Assembly: GCF_000702505.1 (NCBI RefSeq)
Contig: NZ_JNIM01000001.1
Location: 3,906,001-3,970,000, forward strand
DNA from: Thermogemmatispora carboxidivorans
GTDB lineage: Bacteria; Chloroflexota; Ktedonobacteria; Ktedonobacterales; Ktedonobacteraceae
DNA length: 64,000 bases
Reading direction: 5' to 3'
In this document: piece by piece, positions 46,794-54,784 of the stretch
How the letters are laid out: every line of letters begins with the position of its first letter
Numbering within the stretch: position 1 is the stretch's first letter
Made by a program: the position numbers and the translations under genes
Notes under the pieces: model-generated
The model's database searches: none
Seen by the model: only the letters and a program-made list of their open reading frames with translations
What the model was told of the DNA's origin: nothing

Positions 46794-47573
46794 ATGCAGC
46801 AGGTCAAGGAAGGTGTTGTGATCTTCGATACGGATGTCATCGTGCGCGACAGTCCAGTTCCATATTACTATCAGCTTGCTCGTTATATTGAGCGCAAGAT
46901 CAAATCACGCGAGTGGTTACCACACCAGCTCTTACCCAGCGAGCAGGAGATCTGTACTCGCCTCGATGTCAGCCGTACTGTCGTTCGCCAGGCTATGGAC
47001 TACCTGGTGAAGGAAGGCCTCGTCGTCAAACAGAACGGGAAGAGGAGTAGTATTGCTGGACCTAAGTACTCCGGTGACCTGATGCAAAATTTGCGAGGCT
47101 TCTATGAGGACGCCATTGCCAAGGGCAAGGTGCTCTCTACTCGTGTACTCGATCTGAAAGTGATCGGGGCTAGTGGAGACGTCGCGGAGGCGCTACGCCT
47201 CGATGAGGGTACTCCTGTTATTATGCTCAAGCGTTTGCGCTTCCTCGATGGAGAGCCAACCGTACTGGTCACCACCTACCTGCCTGAACATCTGTGCCCC
47301 TCGCTCATCCATGAAGATTTCACTAGGCAGTCGCTCTACACTCTCCTCTCTGAGCGTTACCATCTGGAGATCGCCGAGGCAGTGCGCACCATCGAAGCGG
47401 TGAGTGCGACACAGCAGGAAGCCAGGTTGCTTGGCATCGTCCCGGGAAGTCCGTTGCTTCTGCTCAAAAGCGTCGGCTTCTTAAGGAACGGACTTCCCCT
47501 CGAATACTATATTGCCCGGCACCGCGGCGATCGGAGCAAGTTCCAGGTGCATCTGATAGAACCTGCTAGGTGA
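46794..47573 (+). CDS. GntR-family regulator with UTRA ligand domain (HutC-like)
   Basis: 259 residues. N-terminal winged helix (about 24-85; LLPSEQEICTRLDVSRTVVRQAMDYLVKEGLV) and C-terminal UTRA domain (about 100-250; IMLKRLRFLDGEPTVLVTTYLP, GSPLLLLKSVGFLRNGLPLEYYIARHRGD). UTRA domains sense small sugars or sugar phosphates. Co-directional with the catabolic genes 74 bases after the kinase; it likely represses the operon until the ligand is present. Confidence 0.95.
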   Translation: MQQVKEGVVIFDTDVIVRDSPVPYYYQLARYIERKIKSREWLPHQLLPSEQEICTRLDVSRTVVRQAMDYLVKEGLVVKQNGKRSSIAGPKYSGDLMQNLRGFYEDAIAKGKVLSTRVLDLKVIGASGDVAEALRLDEGTPVIMLKRLRFLDGEPTVLVTTYLPEHLCPSLIHEDFTRQSLYTLLSERYHLEIAEAVRTIEAVSATQQEARLLGIVPGSPLLLLKSVGFLRNGLPLEYYIARHRGDRSKFQVHLIEPAR

Positions 47574-48062
47574 TGCAAGCTTCGTTCGAGAAACATGGTG
47601 AGAAGAGGTCCTTGAGCCGAGTTGCACGGCAACCTGGGTTGTAATCCTTCCTCGATCTGCCATGTCTCGAGAATGGTCATGGCGATACTCCGGAAACTCT
47701 AACGCTAGCACGCTCGAATCAGCACGAGCGGCTTTGCTCAAGTAGACGAGGTAAGTTGCGCTCGATTAGCCTCGGACGTTCTGCATGCAAGTAGGCCCCT
47801 CAAAGCTAGGTCTGGAAGAAGCGGAGCAGCACATTGAGCGCATCTTTGCGCGCCTGGACCGCGTGGAGCTGCGTTTAGAGACGCTCAGTGGTGAGACTGT
47901 CCAGGACTAGGGGTGGTCATCCTCCTTTGCCCCGGTGCCCGAGTACCACCCTGCTACCTTACGCTGGCGCAACCCTGTCGCTCGCTGGCGGGTGCCTGTT
48001 TCTCGCTCTTCTTTTCTCTTTCCTCTTTTCCAAAACCACCCGGGATACTCTGTTCGTTCCTC
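47574..48062. other. Junction region, one possible small ORF
   Basis: Mostly without genes, with the small frame 47785-47910 listed separately. It marks the change from the sugar operon to accessory DNA. Confidence 0.4.
47785..47910 (+). CDS. Possible 41-residue helical peptide or gene remnant
   Basis: The frame encodes an amphipathic, Glu/Arg/Leu-rich stretch (EEAEQHIERIFARLDRVELR) that would form a coiled coil. No clear ribosome site and no homologue I recognise. It may be the tail of a lost gene. Confidence 0.3.
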   Translation: MQVGPSKLGLEEAEQHIERIFARLDRVELRLETLSGETVQD

Positions 48063-48245
48063 TCAGTTTTCCATGACTCGGAACAAAGGGGCGCAGGTCT
48101 GCCGTGGCTTTAAAGCAACCATTTCCTGCCTCGCTAGATCGCAAGCCAGTCCCGCCTGTTTTAGCAACCGCATAGCCATCGCTCGTCGTTCTTCCCCCGA
48201 AGCCAGCTCCCAGAACTTCCCCAAGTGGGGAAGTTGCGGCCTGCC
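48063..48245 (-). pseudogene. C-terminal remnant of a large serine recombinase
   Basis: The minus-strand frame ends with ELASGEERRAMAMRLLKQAG, then LACDLARQEMVALKPRQ and APLFRVMEN. It aligns by eye with the tail of the intact recombinase at 50432 (EMATPEEKREMVTMLLEPGG, then LYYDLENKMIAALKPRP and LPILRML). The catalytic N-terminus is absent. It is a second, decayed integration enzyme on the opposite strand. Confidence 0.6.
48214..48235. repeat. Perfect 9-bp hairpin
   Basis: AACTTCCCC, loop AAGT, GGGGAAGTT, about 23 bases before the frameshifted gene at 48258. Could be an attenuator, an operator or an element end. Confidence 0.45.
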
Positions 48246-48257
48246 TCGAGGAGAGAG

Positions 48258-48658
48258 ATGACACGGCATAGCTCCCCACCTCCCCTGTCACGGGCCCTGC
48301 TCCCCGTGGGCTACGGCGCCTCATGGCATCGTGTCCTCATCGACCAGGCGCTGACAGGACTCCCTGCGGCGCTCCTGGTAGAGGTGGGCTGGTCATCGCG
48401 CTCGCGCCTTCCCGGGTGGGGAGGCACGGCCCTGCGCCGGCGCTACGGCACGCGCTACCTGCCCCTGGGGCACCTGTTAGGGAATATGACCTACCGGGAG
48501 CCGGGGCAGATCCGCACCGCCGCCAGATCTGCGAGGCCGTCCAGGCCGCCGATCCCACGGTGATGGTCTGGCAGCCGGAGCAGGTGCTGCCCTGGCTGGA
48601 GGGCCGGCCACGACCGGAGGAGACCATACCACATTGTCCCGAGAGAAAGGAGAGCTAA
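48258..48658 (+). pseudogene. Frameshifted hypothetical gene coupled to the DnaN-like gene
   Basis: A start ATG with GAGGAGAG upstream opens a frame (VGYGASWHRVLIDQALTG ... LPLGHLLGNMTYREPGQIR) that passes into another frame near 48515-48530 and continues CEAVQAADPTVMVWQPEQVL to a TAA at 48656-48658. The TAA overlaps the next ATG, as expected for an intact coupled gene of about 134 residues. One base is missing or extra in between; no slippery heptamer is evident, so decay or a sequencing error is more likely than programmed frameshifting. No family recognised. Confidence 0.55.
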
Positions 48659-49872
48659 TGCACCTCAGCATTCCTGTCCAGGCCTGTCTCCGTGCCCTGA
48701 CCCTGGCGCAGGCTCGAAGTGGACGCTGGGCGCAGCACGTGTGCCTGACTGCTGGCCCCGACGGCGTCCAACTGGAAAGTTCCGATGGCCTCCTCGCCCT
48801 GTGTGTGCATCTTCCCGAGGCACACATCTGGGAGGAAGGCCAGATCCTGCTTCCTTCCCGGCAGCTGCAAGCGGCGCTGCGACCGTATGCTCTCGCCTCG
48901 GGGCAGTCTGTGGAAATCCGCGAGTCCCTGGGCGGGGTCACGCTTCTGATCGCAGACATGCGCGTGAAGCTCACCGGAGAGGACCCGACGCCTTTTCCCG
49001 GGATGGCGAGGCACCTCGCCATCCCGCGTTCCTGGAGGGCAACGGTCAGCGCTCCAGCCTTGCGGAGCGGGCAGCACCAGGTGCTCTTTGCGGCAGCCAA
49101 AGAGAGGGCCTGTCCTGCGTTTCAAGGAGTCCTGTGTCAGTTCGACGTGCCCGCGCCGGGGCAGCTCACCCTGGTAACGTGTGACCAGTTTCGGATGGCC
49201 ATCCACACGATCCATTCCCCTGCCGTGAACGTCGACCAGGACGCCGGGCAGTGCCCCCAGGACGAGGGCGAGCCAGACGGGCAGGCGGCGGGGCCGCAGC
49301 TTCTGATTCCGGCCACGTCCCTGGCAGCCCTGCAGCGACTGCTGCCCCGTCGGAGAACGGTCACCATCGGGGCCTGGCCTCACGGGGTCCTCTTCCAGAT
49401 CGAGCAGCTGGAACTCTTCTCCTGCCTGTTGCCGGAGACCTTCCCGGACTACCGGGCGGCACTGCCGCGGACCGCGGACATGCGTGCCCGGCTGGAGGTG
49501 GAACCGTTCCTGAGACAGCTCCAGGCCGCCAGAGCGTTTGCCCGCGAGCGAGCCAATGGCGTCTGGCTCCGGTTCTGCAGCGCGGCTGGCGGAGCACAGC
49601 AGCAGGGCCAGGTGAGCATCATGGTGGGCCGGCCTGCCGCCTCGGGGGAAGGGGAAGTCGACTATACCAGCACCCTGGAGACCACGGTAGAAGGGGCAGA
49701 CCTCGCCCTGCTGCTCAATAGCGAGTATCTGCTGGAGGGACTCAAGCGCCTGCCACCCACAGCGGTGGTGGACATCACCGGAACCGTCCCCTTTCGCCCG
49801 CTGGTCCTCACCTGGTGTGCCCCTAGCAGTACCCTGACCTCCCTGGTGATGCCGATGGTCCAGGATCGGTAG
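48658..49872 (+). CDS. DnaN-like sliding clamp homologue (accessory copy)
   Basis: 404 residues from the ATG at 48658 (AAGGAGAG upstream). Three repeated domains as in the beta clamp. The C-terminal part shows the clearest family signals: LLNSEYLLEGLKRLPPTAVVDI, then RPLVLTW and the LVMPM ending that replaces the usual YLIMPMRL. Domain 2 has LLIPATSLAALQRLL. The sequence is divergent and not beside dnaA, gyrB or recF, so it is not the housekeeping clamp. It sits in a mobile region with recombinases; it may load a plasmid or phage-type replication or repair enzyme. Confidence 0.8.
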   Translation: MHLSIPVQACLRALTLAQARSGRWAQHVCLTAGPDGVQLESSDGLLALCVHLPEAHIWEEGQILLPSRQLQAALRPYALASGQSVEIRESLGGVTLLIADMRVKLTGEDPTPFPGMARHLAIPRSWRATVSAPALRSGQHQVLFAAAKERACPAFQGVLCQFDVPAPGQLTLVTCDQFRMAIHTIHSPAVNVDQDAGQCPQDEGEPDGQAAGPQLLIPATSLAALQRLLPRRRTVTIGAWPHGVLFQIEQLELFSCLLPETFPDYRAALPRTADMRARLEVEPFLRQLQAARAFARERANGVWLRFCSAAGGAQQQGQVSIMVGRPAASGEGEVDYTSTLETTVEGADLALLLNSEYLLEGLKRLPPTAVVDITGTVPFRPLVLTWCAPSSTLTSLVMPMVQDR

Positions 49873-50220
49873 AGGGAGGGACCTGCTGGGGACAGCCGCC
49901 GTCTGCCCGACAGGTCCAGTGACAGGTGATCCGCCGGGCGCGGGCATGTGCTCCGTCAGCAGGAGCGTTCCCCCTGGCCTCAGCGGGGCAGCAGGAGCCG
50001 CCGCTGCGCCCTTCCTGCTCCTCTTCCGAGGAAGGGGCCTGAGCTGGTCCTCTGGTTCTTCCGCTCAACCCCGCGCTTCCCGCCTGGTTCCCGTGCCGTT
50101 CCCAGGGATCACCGTGAGTGATCCCTGGGTCTTCCTCTGCCTTCCCACTCCTTTCCGCCTATCATGGACTATTGTTGCTCTGAGACAAGGAATGATCGCT
50201 TCTTCTGAAGGAGAAGATGT
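49873..50220. other. Intergenic region holding a terminator
   Basis: About 350 bases with a strong hairpin at 50101-50129. No gene recognised. Confidence 0.45.
50101..50129 (+). terminator. Strong stem-loop after the clamp gene
   Basis: CCCAGGGATCAC, loop CGTGA, GTGATCCCTGGG: a perfect 12-bp stem, followed by TCTTCCTCT. Likely ends the clamp transcript about 230 bases downstream of its stop. Confidence 0.7.
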
Positions 50221-50415
50221 ATGGACCATCCGACGCATGAGCAGTATAATTCCCAAGAAGAACCTCTTCCCCCAGAGGTCCTCGCCTTTTGTCGACTGGT
50301 CGCTCGGATTATTCGACGTGCTTTACAGGATCAATTACTCGACGCAGAAAGAGGGTGCCCCGCAGGACTGTCGGTCTCCTCTCTGCAGGGAGAGAAGCCG
50401 GGGCAGCAGAAGTGA
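50221..50415 (+). CDS. Small ORF upstream of recombinase
   Basis: 64 residues; GAAGGAG lies seven bases before the ATG. Acidic N-terminus, then a helix (LPPEVLAFCRLVARIIRRALQ), then a polar tail. It is 16 bases upstream of the recombinase start and in the same direction, so they are probably co-transcribed. Small genes in this position sometimes encode recombination directionality factors; that is only a suggestion. Confidence 0.6.
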   Translation: MDHPTHEQYNSQEEPLPPEVLAFCRLVARIIRRALQDQLLDAERGCPAGLSVSSLQGEKPGQQK

Positions 50416-50431
50416 GCGCAGGGGGTGAACG

Positions 50432-52030
50432 GTGACTTCACCAGAGTCAGGTCTTGTCGCCGGCTACGTGCGCCGTTCCAGCGAAATGCAGAAAGACAAC
50501 TATAGTCTCGAGGCCCAGAAGCGGGCCATTCGCGAGGCGGCGAAGCTGCACGGATTACCAGAGCCGGTCTTCTATGAGGACGACGAGCGTAGTGCGCGGG
50601 GAGAACACATTGCGAAACGTCCAGCTTTTAAGCGGCTCCTCGAGGACGTCCAGGCAAAGCGTATCCGGGTCGTGATCGTCCATACCCTGGACCGATGGTC
50701 CAGGAACGTGATGGTGACCTTGCAGAGCTTTCGCATTCTCTCCCAGGCAGGCACTGCGTTCCTTTCCCTTTCGGAGCACATCGATTATTCCTCTCCAGAA
50801 GGACAATTGCAGCTGACGATTCTCGCGGCCTTTGCGGCTTACTTTTCGGACAGCCTGGCAAGGCACACGAGCAAAGGGAAAAGGGAGCAGGCTGTCCAGG
50901 GACTGCATAACGGCGATATTCCTTTTGGATATCGCTCGGGAGGGCCAAAATCGCCGCTAGAGATTGACCCAGACAAATATCCAGGCGTCCGCTTGATAGG
51001 CGAGTTACGCATGCAGGGAAAGACTGCCGAGGAAATTGCTACTGCCTTGAACGCGGCTGGCTACCGTACCAGCAGCAAGCGGTTTGGAGATCGACTCTTC
51101 ACGAAGGATACGATTAATGCTATGTTACGGAACGAATTCTATGCGGCCTTTGCTCCCGGCGATGATCGGGGGACCATCCGCTACAAGGGGCAGCGGTTTC
51201 GAGGCCAGCATCCGGCGATCTTCACGTATGATGAGTGGCAACACATCCGTGCTCTCTCAAAATCCTTGTGCCACGTCCAAACCCGCACGGTTGTCGTCCG
51301 GAAGATCTACCCATTTGCGGGATACATTGCTTGCATTCATTGCGGCCTGACGCTGCGCTGTGATACGGGGAACACGCCTGCCAATCGGCGAAATTACTAC
51401 CGGGACGCAGCCAAAACGCGCCGTATTCCTTGCTCCACCAGCGGCAACTTGATGGTGCGCACCAACCTGGTAGAGGAGCAGTTTGGCCACCTGCTCAAGC
51501 GTCTCCAGTTGCCTGAACACTGGCGTGAGCACATCCGCCAGGAAATGATGGCCCAGGCGGCATCAGGAACCACGTCTGAGGCAGTTGAGCGGGAGAAGGA
51601 GCGACTGCTGCTCAAGAAGGCGCGTACGCTCAAGGTGTATTGCGAGGGGTTTATTGATGAGAAGGAATTTCAGGCCGAAATGGCCGCAACAGAGCTGGCA
51701 CTCAGGAAACTGGAGGTCCCCGAAGTCAACGGGGTGACGCTCGCAGAAGTGACCCAGGCGGGTGAACATCTGCCCGAGATGGCAGCCCTGTGGGAGATGG
51801 CCACGCCCGAGGAGAAACGGGAGATGGTGACGATGTTGCTGGAGCCAGGGGGACTGTACTACGATCTGGAGAATAAGATGATTGCGGCGCTGAAACCCCG
51901 TCCAGCCTTTCTGCCCATCTTGCGCATGCTGGACGGGGTGACTGAGTACGAGGAAACCAGGGGGCTGCTGTTGACAGCACACTGGTGCGAGCGGAACCGA
52001 CGGGATTCGAACCCGCGATCTCCTGCGTGA
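50432..52030 (+). CDS. Large serine recombinase (site-specific integrase)
   Basis: 532 residues from GTG 50432 (AGGGGG upstream). N-terminal resolvase domain with catalytic Ser16 in GYVRRSSEMQ; the further motifs VVIVHTLDRWSRNVMVTLQSF and AAFAAYFSDSLARHTSKGKREQA are present. Recombinase domain (about 160-260) and zinc ribbon (CIHC ... RCDTG ... IPC, about 302-335), then a coiled coil (about 370-430). The last residues ERNRRDSNPRSPA are read from the opposite strand of the tRNA-Asp gene, so the gene runs into its own attachment site. It is complete and probably active. Confidence 0.94.
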   Translation: MTSPESGLVAGYVRRSSEMQKDNYSLEAQKRAIREAAKLHGLPEPVFYEDDERSARGEHIAKRPAFKRLLEDVQAKRIRVVIVHTLDRWSRNVMVTLQSFRILSQAGTAFLSLSEHIDYSSPEGQLQLTILAAFAAYFSDSLARHTSKGKREQAVQGLHNGDIPFGYRSGGPKSPLEIDPDKYPGVRLIGELRMQGKTAEEIATALNAAGYRTSSKRFGDRLFTKDTINAMLRNEFYAAFAPGDDRGTIRYKGQRFRGQHPAIFTYDEWQHIRALSKSLCHVQTRTVVVRKIYPFAGYIACIHCGLTLRCDTGNTPANRRNYYRDAAKTRRIPCSTSGNLMVRTNLVEEQFGHLLKRLQLPEHWREHIRQEMMAQAASGTTSEAVEREKERLLLKKARTLKVYCEGFIDEKEFQAEMAATELALRKLEVPEVNGVTLAEVTQAGEHLPEMAALWEMATPEEKREMVTMLLEPGGLYYDLENKMIAALKPRPAFLPILRMLDGVTEYEETRGLLLTAHWCERNRRDSNPRSPA

Positions 52031-52065
52031 CAGGCAGGCGTGTTAGGCCACTACACTACGGCTCC
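51992..52065 (-). tRNA. tRNA-Asp(GTC), CCA not encoded
   Basis: Acceptor GGAGCCG pairs with CGGTTCC (one G-T pair), anticodon stem CCTGC/GCAGG around CTGTCAC, anticodon GTC; T-arm GGGTTCGAATCCC. Discriminator G is followed by CTC, so CCA must be added. The 3' part overlaps the recombinase stop on the other strand and is the likely attB/att site. Confidence 0.96.
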
Positions 52066-52071
52066 CCAACC

Positions 52072-52099
52072 AGCGAGGCTGAGTCTCTTCAGCCTCGCT
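52072..52099. repeat. 11-bp hairpin 5' of tRNA-Asp
   Basis: AGCGAGGCTGA, loop GTCTCT, TCAGCCTCGCT, six bases upstream of the tRNA on the minus strand. Could be the end of an upstream transcript or a processing signal. Confidence 0.5.
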
Positions 52100-52554
52100 C
52101 GTGGCAGTTGCTATCATACCAGAAGAGAGGGCAGTCTGTCAAGCATCTCTTTTGCGCTTCCTGACCCGCTGGCTTCATGAAGCAACACTCCCGCCAACAT
52201 GGCAAGGACCAGTAACGCCAAACAACGAGGCCAGAGAAGGATTTTTACTACCCTAGTCGATGGAGGTCACAACAGTCAGGCATGCGCTGCTATCCTATCC
52301 TGCCTGGAACGCATTTGTATGCTAGATATCTCCAAAAACATGATAACAGCAGAGCAAAAGAACAGACGCCGAATCTTGCTTACCTCACCTCGTCTCGGCG
52401 TGTCACGCAGCAGTCTGTGAAGAACGGTGGCGAGAGCGGAACCGACGGGCTTCGACCCCTCTGTCGACACTATCCAGGCTCCATCAGTACATTGAGACCT
52501 GCAGCAGTGAGACTTCGGAAGACCAGGCTGCACCGGCACCTGCCAGGCACCGCT

Positions 52555-52754
52555 GGAGCGATGCCGCCCGCCTTGCCCGCTTCCATATCCCTCTCTCCGA
52601 GTGGCCCCATGTGCTGGCCCTCCTGAAGCAAGGGGTCTCCCTGCGCCAAGTCGCAGCGCAGTTCGGCGTCTCCTACGAAAGTGCGCGGCGCGTGCAACGT
52701 GCCTGGCATGAGTTGCAACAGAAGGGATCTTTCTTGTGGCCTCGTCAGAGCTGA
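52555..52754 (+). pseudogene. C-terminal HTH protein fragment
   Basis: An open frame without a start codon reads RHRWSDAARLARFHIPLSEW, then LLKQGVSLRQVAAQFGVSYE and ARRVQRAWHELQQ, ending at TGA 52752. It contains a clear HTH. The upstream extension begins in the att-like repeat, so the fragment may have been fused there by recombination. Confidence 0.5.
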
Positions 52755-52955
52755 TCTGGCTAGGTCCAGCGCAGTACCCAGCGAATCAGAAGCGAAGCCA
52801 GGAATCACCAGCCCCAGGAGCACCAGCGAACCAGCATAGGCTTCATGGATCTGATACGCATAAGGACTCAGGGTAAAGGTGAAGATGCGGAGCGGCAAGG
52901 CATCTATTGGCAGCGTTCGATCCGTGTCCAGCGATAGACTCCCAAAAGCGGTCAT
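52750..52955 (-). pseudogene. C-terminal fragment of a phosphate-transport permease (PstA-like)
   Basis: The minus strand from 52955 reads LPLRIFTFTLSPYAYQIHEA, then YAGSLVLLGLVI, which resembles the end of PstA (TISP motif before the last helix). The N-terminal helices are absent and the downstream frame loses sense. Broken by rearrangement near the HTH fragment. Confidence 0.45.
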
Positions 52956-53093
52956 CAGTAACAGGAGTCCTGTTCAGGAGAACAGCGTACGGATTCTTCC
53001 TCGCCCTGAGCAGGAAGGGACAGCCTCCTCTGATCGCACTGTGCTGCTCTCTCTGTGGTACGAAGCGAGCTGCTCGCTGCGACAGGGAATCAG

Positions 53094-53354
53094 TCAAGTG
53101 ATGCGCTGCAGCAGCAAGGCCCGCCGCTCTTCTTCTGAGAGCGGGGCATACTCGCCGCTTCTGGCCTGATAGAGAGCGATCTCCCGCCTGGCTGCAGCGA
53201 GCCTCTCCTCGGGAACCGGATTCCTCCAGAGCGCAGCGCTCACCAGCAGGGCCACAGCGATGAGGGAAGCACTGATCTCAATCCAGAGTGGGGGAGCAAA
53301 GAAGAGCCAGACCAGGAACACGAGAAAGACCCCCCAAAAGAACCACAACAGCAA
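53094..53354 (-). CDS. Possible small membrane protein
   Basis: 86 residues starting at TTG 53354; two hydrophobic helices (LLWFFWGVFLVFLVWLFF and IEISASLIAVALLVSAAL) and a Glu/Arg-rich C-terminus (EEERRALLLQRI). No clear ribosome site and its start abuts a transposase fragment, so it may be 5' truncated. Confidence 0.45.
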   Translation of the reverse strand: MLLWFFWGVFLVFLVWLFFAPPLWIEISASLIAVALLVSAALWRNPVPEERLAAARREIALYQARSGEYAPLSEEERRALLLQRIT

Positions 53355-53394
53355 ACTGAATCCGAACTGGATGATCTCTTCTTACGGCAAAGGA

Positions 53395-53922
53395 AGGCCG
53401 TCATCCTCTGGAGGACCTGCTGGTGGCCGCCATTCCCGCCCACTCCTGTTAGGCTACCGCGTCCATACTCTGCTCTGTCGTGGGACCGGCTTGCCGCTCC
53501 TGTTTCTGCCCTCACCCGCCAATGTCCACGATGCGCCCCTGGCCCGCCCATTGCTCGCCTGGACGGTACGCCTCTTCCAGGTGCGCTCCCGCGTGATCCA
53601 TTTGGATGCTGGCTTCTGGGGCCTGAAACTGATCGCCTGGATTCACACCGTCCTGGGCACCCGCGCCGTCCTGCCGTGGAACCCCAAACGCCAGAAACGG
53701 CGGAATGGTCTGCCTCCCACCTGGATCGCCGAGGAGCCAGGCAAGCGCACCTCCATCGAACGTTTCTTTGGACGTACCTTCATCTGTTTTCGGTTACAAC
53801 GTCCTCCCGTCTTTGGCTGGTCGGCGGTGGCCATGCGGGTAGCCCCGACGGATGCGGCCCTCGGGGTAATCGCCTTGGCGGTCTGGCAAGCAGGCCGTTT
53901 GGAAGATCATTGTGGGGTATAG
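53395..53922 (+). pseudogene. Truncated DDE transposase (IS4/IS5-like)
   Basis: C-terminal part of a DDE transposase: LLGYRVHTLLCRGTGLPLLF, then SPANVHDAPLARPLLAW, the acidic residue in IHLDAGFWGLKL, and SIERFFGRTFICFRLQRPPV with the final Glu/Arg motif. The start and first catalytic Asp are missing. Confidence 0.7.
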
Positions 53923-53939
53923 GGCCTTGTCGGCCTTGC

Positions 53940-54612
53940 TTTATAGGAGATTTCCTTAAAGCCCTGGTGACCATCGGCGTCAGCGGCGCGACGGACCCGC
54001 GCACCTGGACGCTGACCGGCCAGGCACTAGCCCATCCCTGGTTGGTCGGTGGCATCATCGTCTTTGCAGGGCTGCTTACCTTCGCGGCGTTTCGCGCCGA
54101 CGTGACGAAGCGCCGCACGGCAGAAGAAGCCGCACGGCGCAAGCGCAAGGCCGAGGCGCAGGCCGAGCGGGAGCGTGCCCACCTTCCCTACGTGGTCAAG
54201 CGGGTGGAAACGCTGGACCCTGGCGCGCAGCCTGATGCGCCGCAAAGATGCCGCCGCGCTGATTGGCACAGGTATTGCTTTTAACCTGCGCCCGCTGGGT
54301 AATCTGCGGACCAACCAGGAGCAGGCGGTGGCCTGTTTCCGCGCGGCGCTGGAGGTGTACACCCACCAGCAGATGCCGTTTGAATGGGCATCAACCCAAT
54401 ACAATCTGGCACTTACCTATCTGGACCTTGGGGAAGCCCTGGCAGCATGGGACCAGCAGGCGACATGCACTGCTCTGCGCAAGGGCTAGCAATGCGTGAC
54501 ATTGGCCTTGCAGGTCTTCACTCACGAGCATCTTCCAGCGTATCATCGGCAAGCCAGAGAAGTAGGAAAGCTGGTAGAAGCAGCCATGCAAGAGCTTGAC
54601 TGTGAAGCCTGA
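53940..54612 (+). pseudogene. Decayed membrane-TPR protein gene
   Basis: Three reading-frame pieces: a TM helix and charged linker (HPWLVGGIIVFAGLLTFAAF, then KRRTAEEAARRKRKAEAQAE), TPR sequence (QEQAVACFRAALEVYTHQQM, STQYNLALTYLDLGE), and a last piece ALQVFTHEHLPAYHRQAREV ending at TGA near 54612. They are one gene interrupted by at least two frameshifts. Confidence 0.6.
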
Positions 54613-54784
54613 AAAAGCGCGAGCCTCGCGCCACCTGGCCGCATGCTCACAGACCAGTGCCCTGCTTCCCCTGAAGCGGTTGCAGACAGCACCTGCGCTC
54701 CCACAGGCAGCTATCCAACTCCTTGAGACGCAGCTGCCTCAGTCGAGGTGCTTCGTTTGTTGTTCCTTTCGTTTGTAATGGTGC

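Larger units (their letters stand above)
51989..52449. repeat. Direct repeat of the tRNA-Asp 3' end (candidate att remnant)
   Basis: GAGCGGAACCGACGGG occurs at 51989-52004 inside the tRNA and again at 52434-52449, where it continues CTTCGACCC compared with ATTCGAACCC. The second copy is not part of a tRNA. This is the mark of integration at a tRNA 3' end; the 445 bases between may be a remnant, with the element's other end elsewhere. Confidence 0.65.

Noticed and set aside
48515..48535. Programmed -1 frameshift in the gene before the clamp
   Set aside because: No X XXY YYZ slippery heptamer or downstream pseudoknot evident; mutation or sequencing error is simpler.
48655..49947. 430-residue minus-strand frame opposite the clamp
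   Set aside because: Composition is that of antisense; the plus strand shows clear DnaN signatures.
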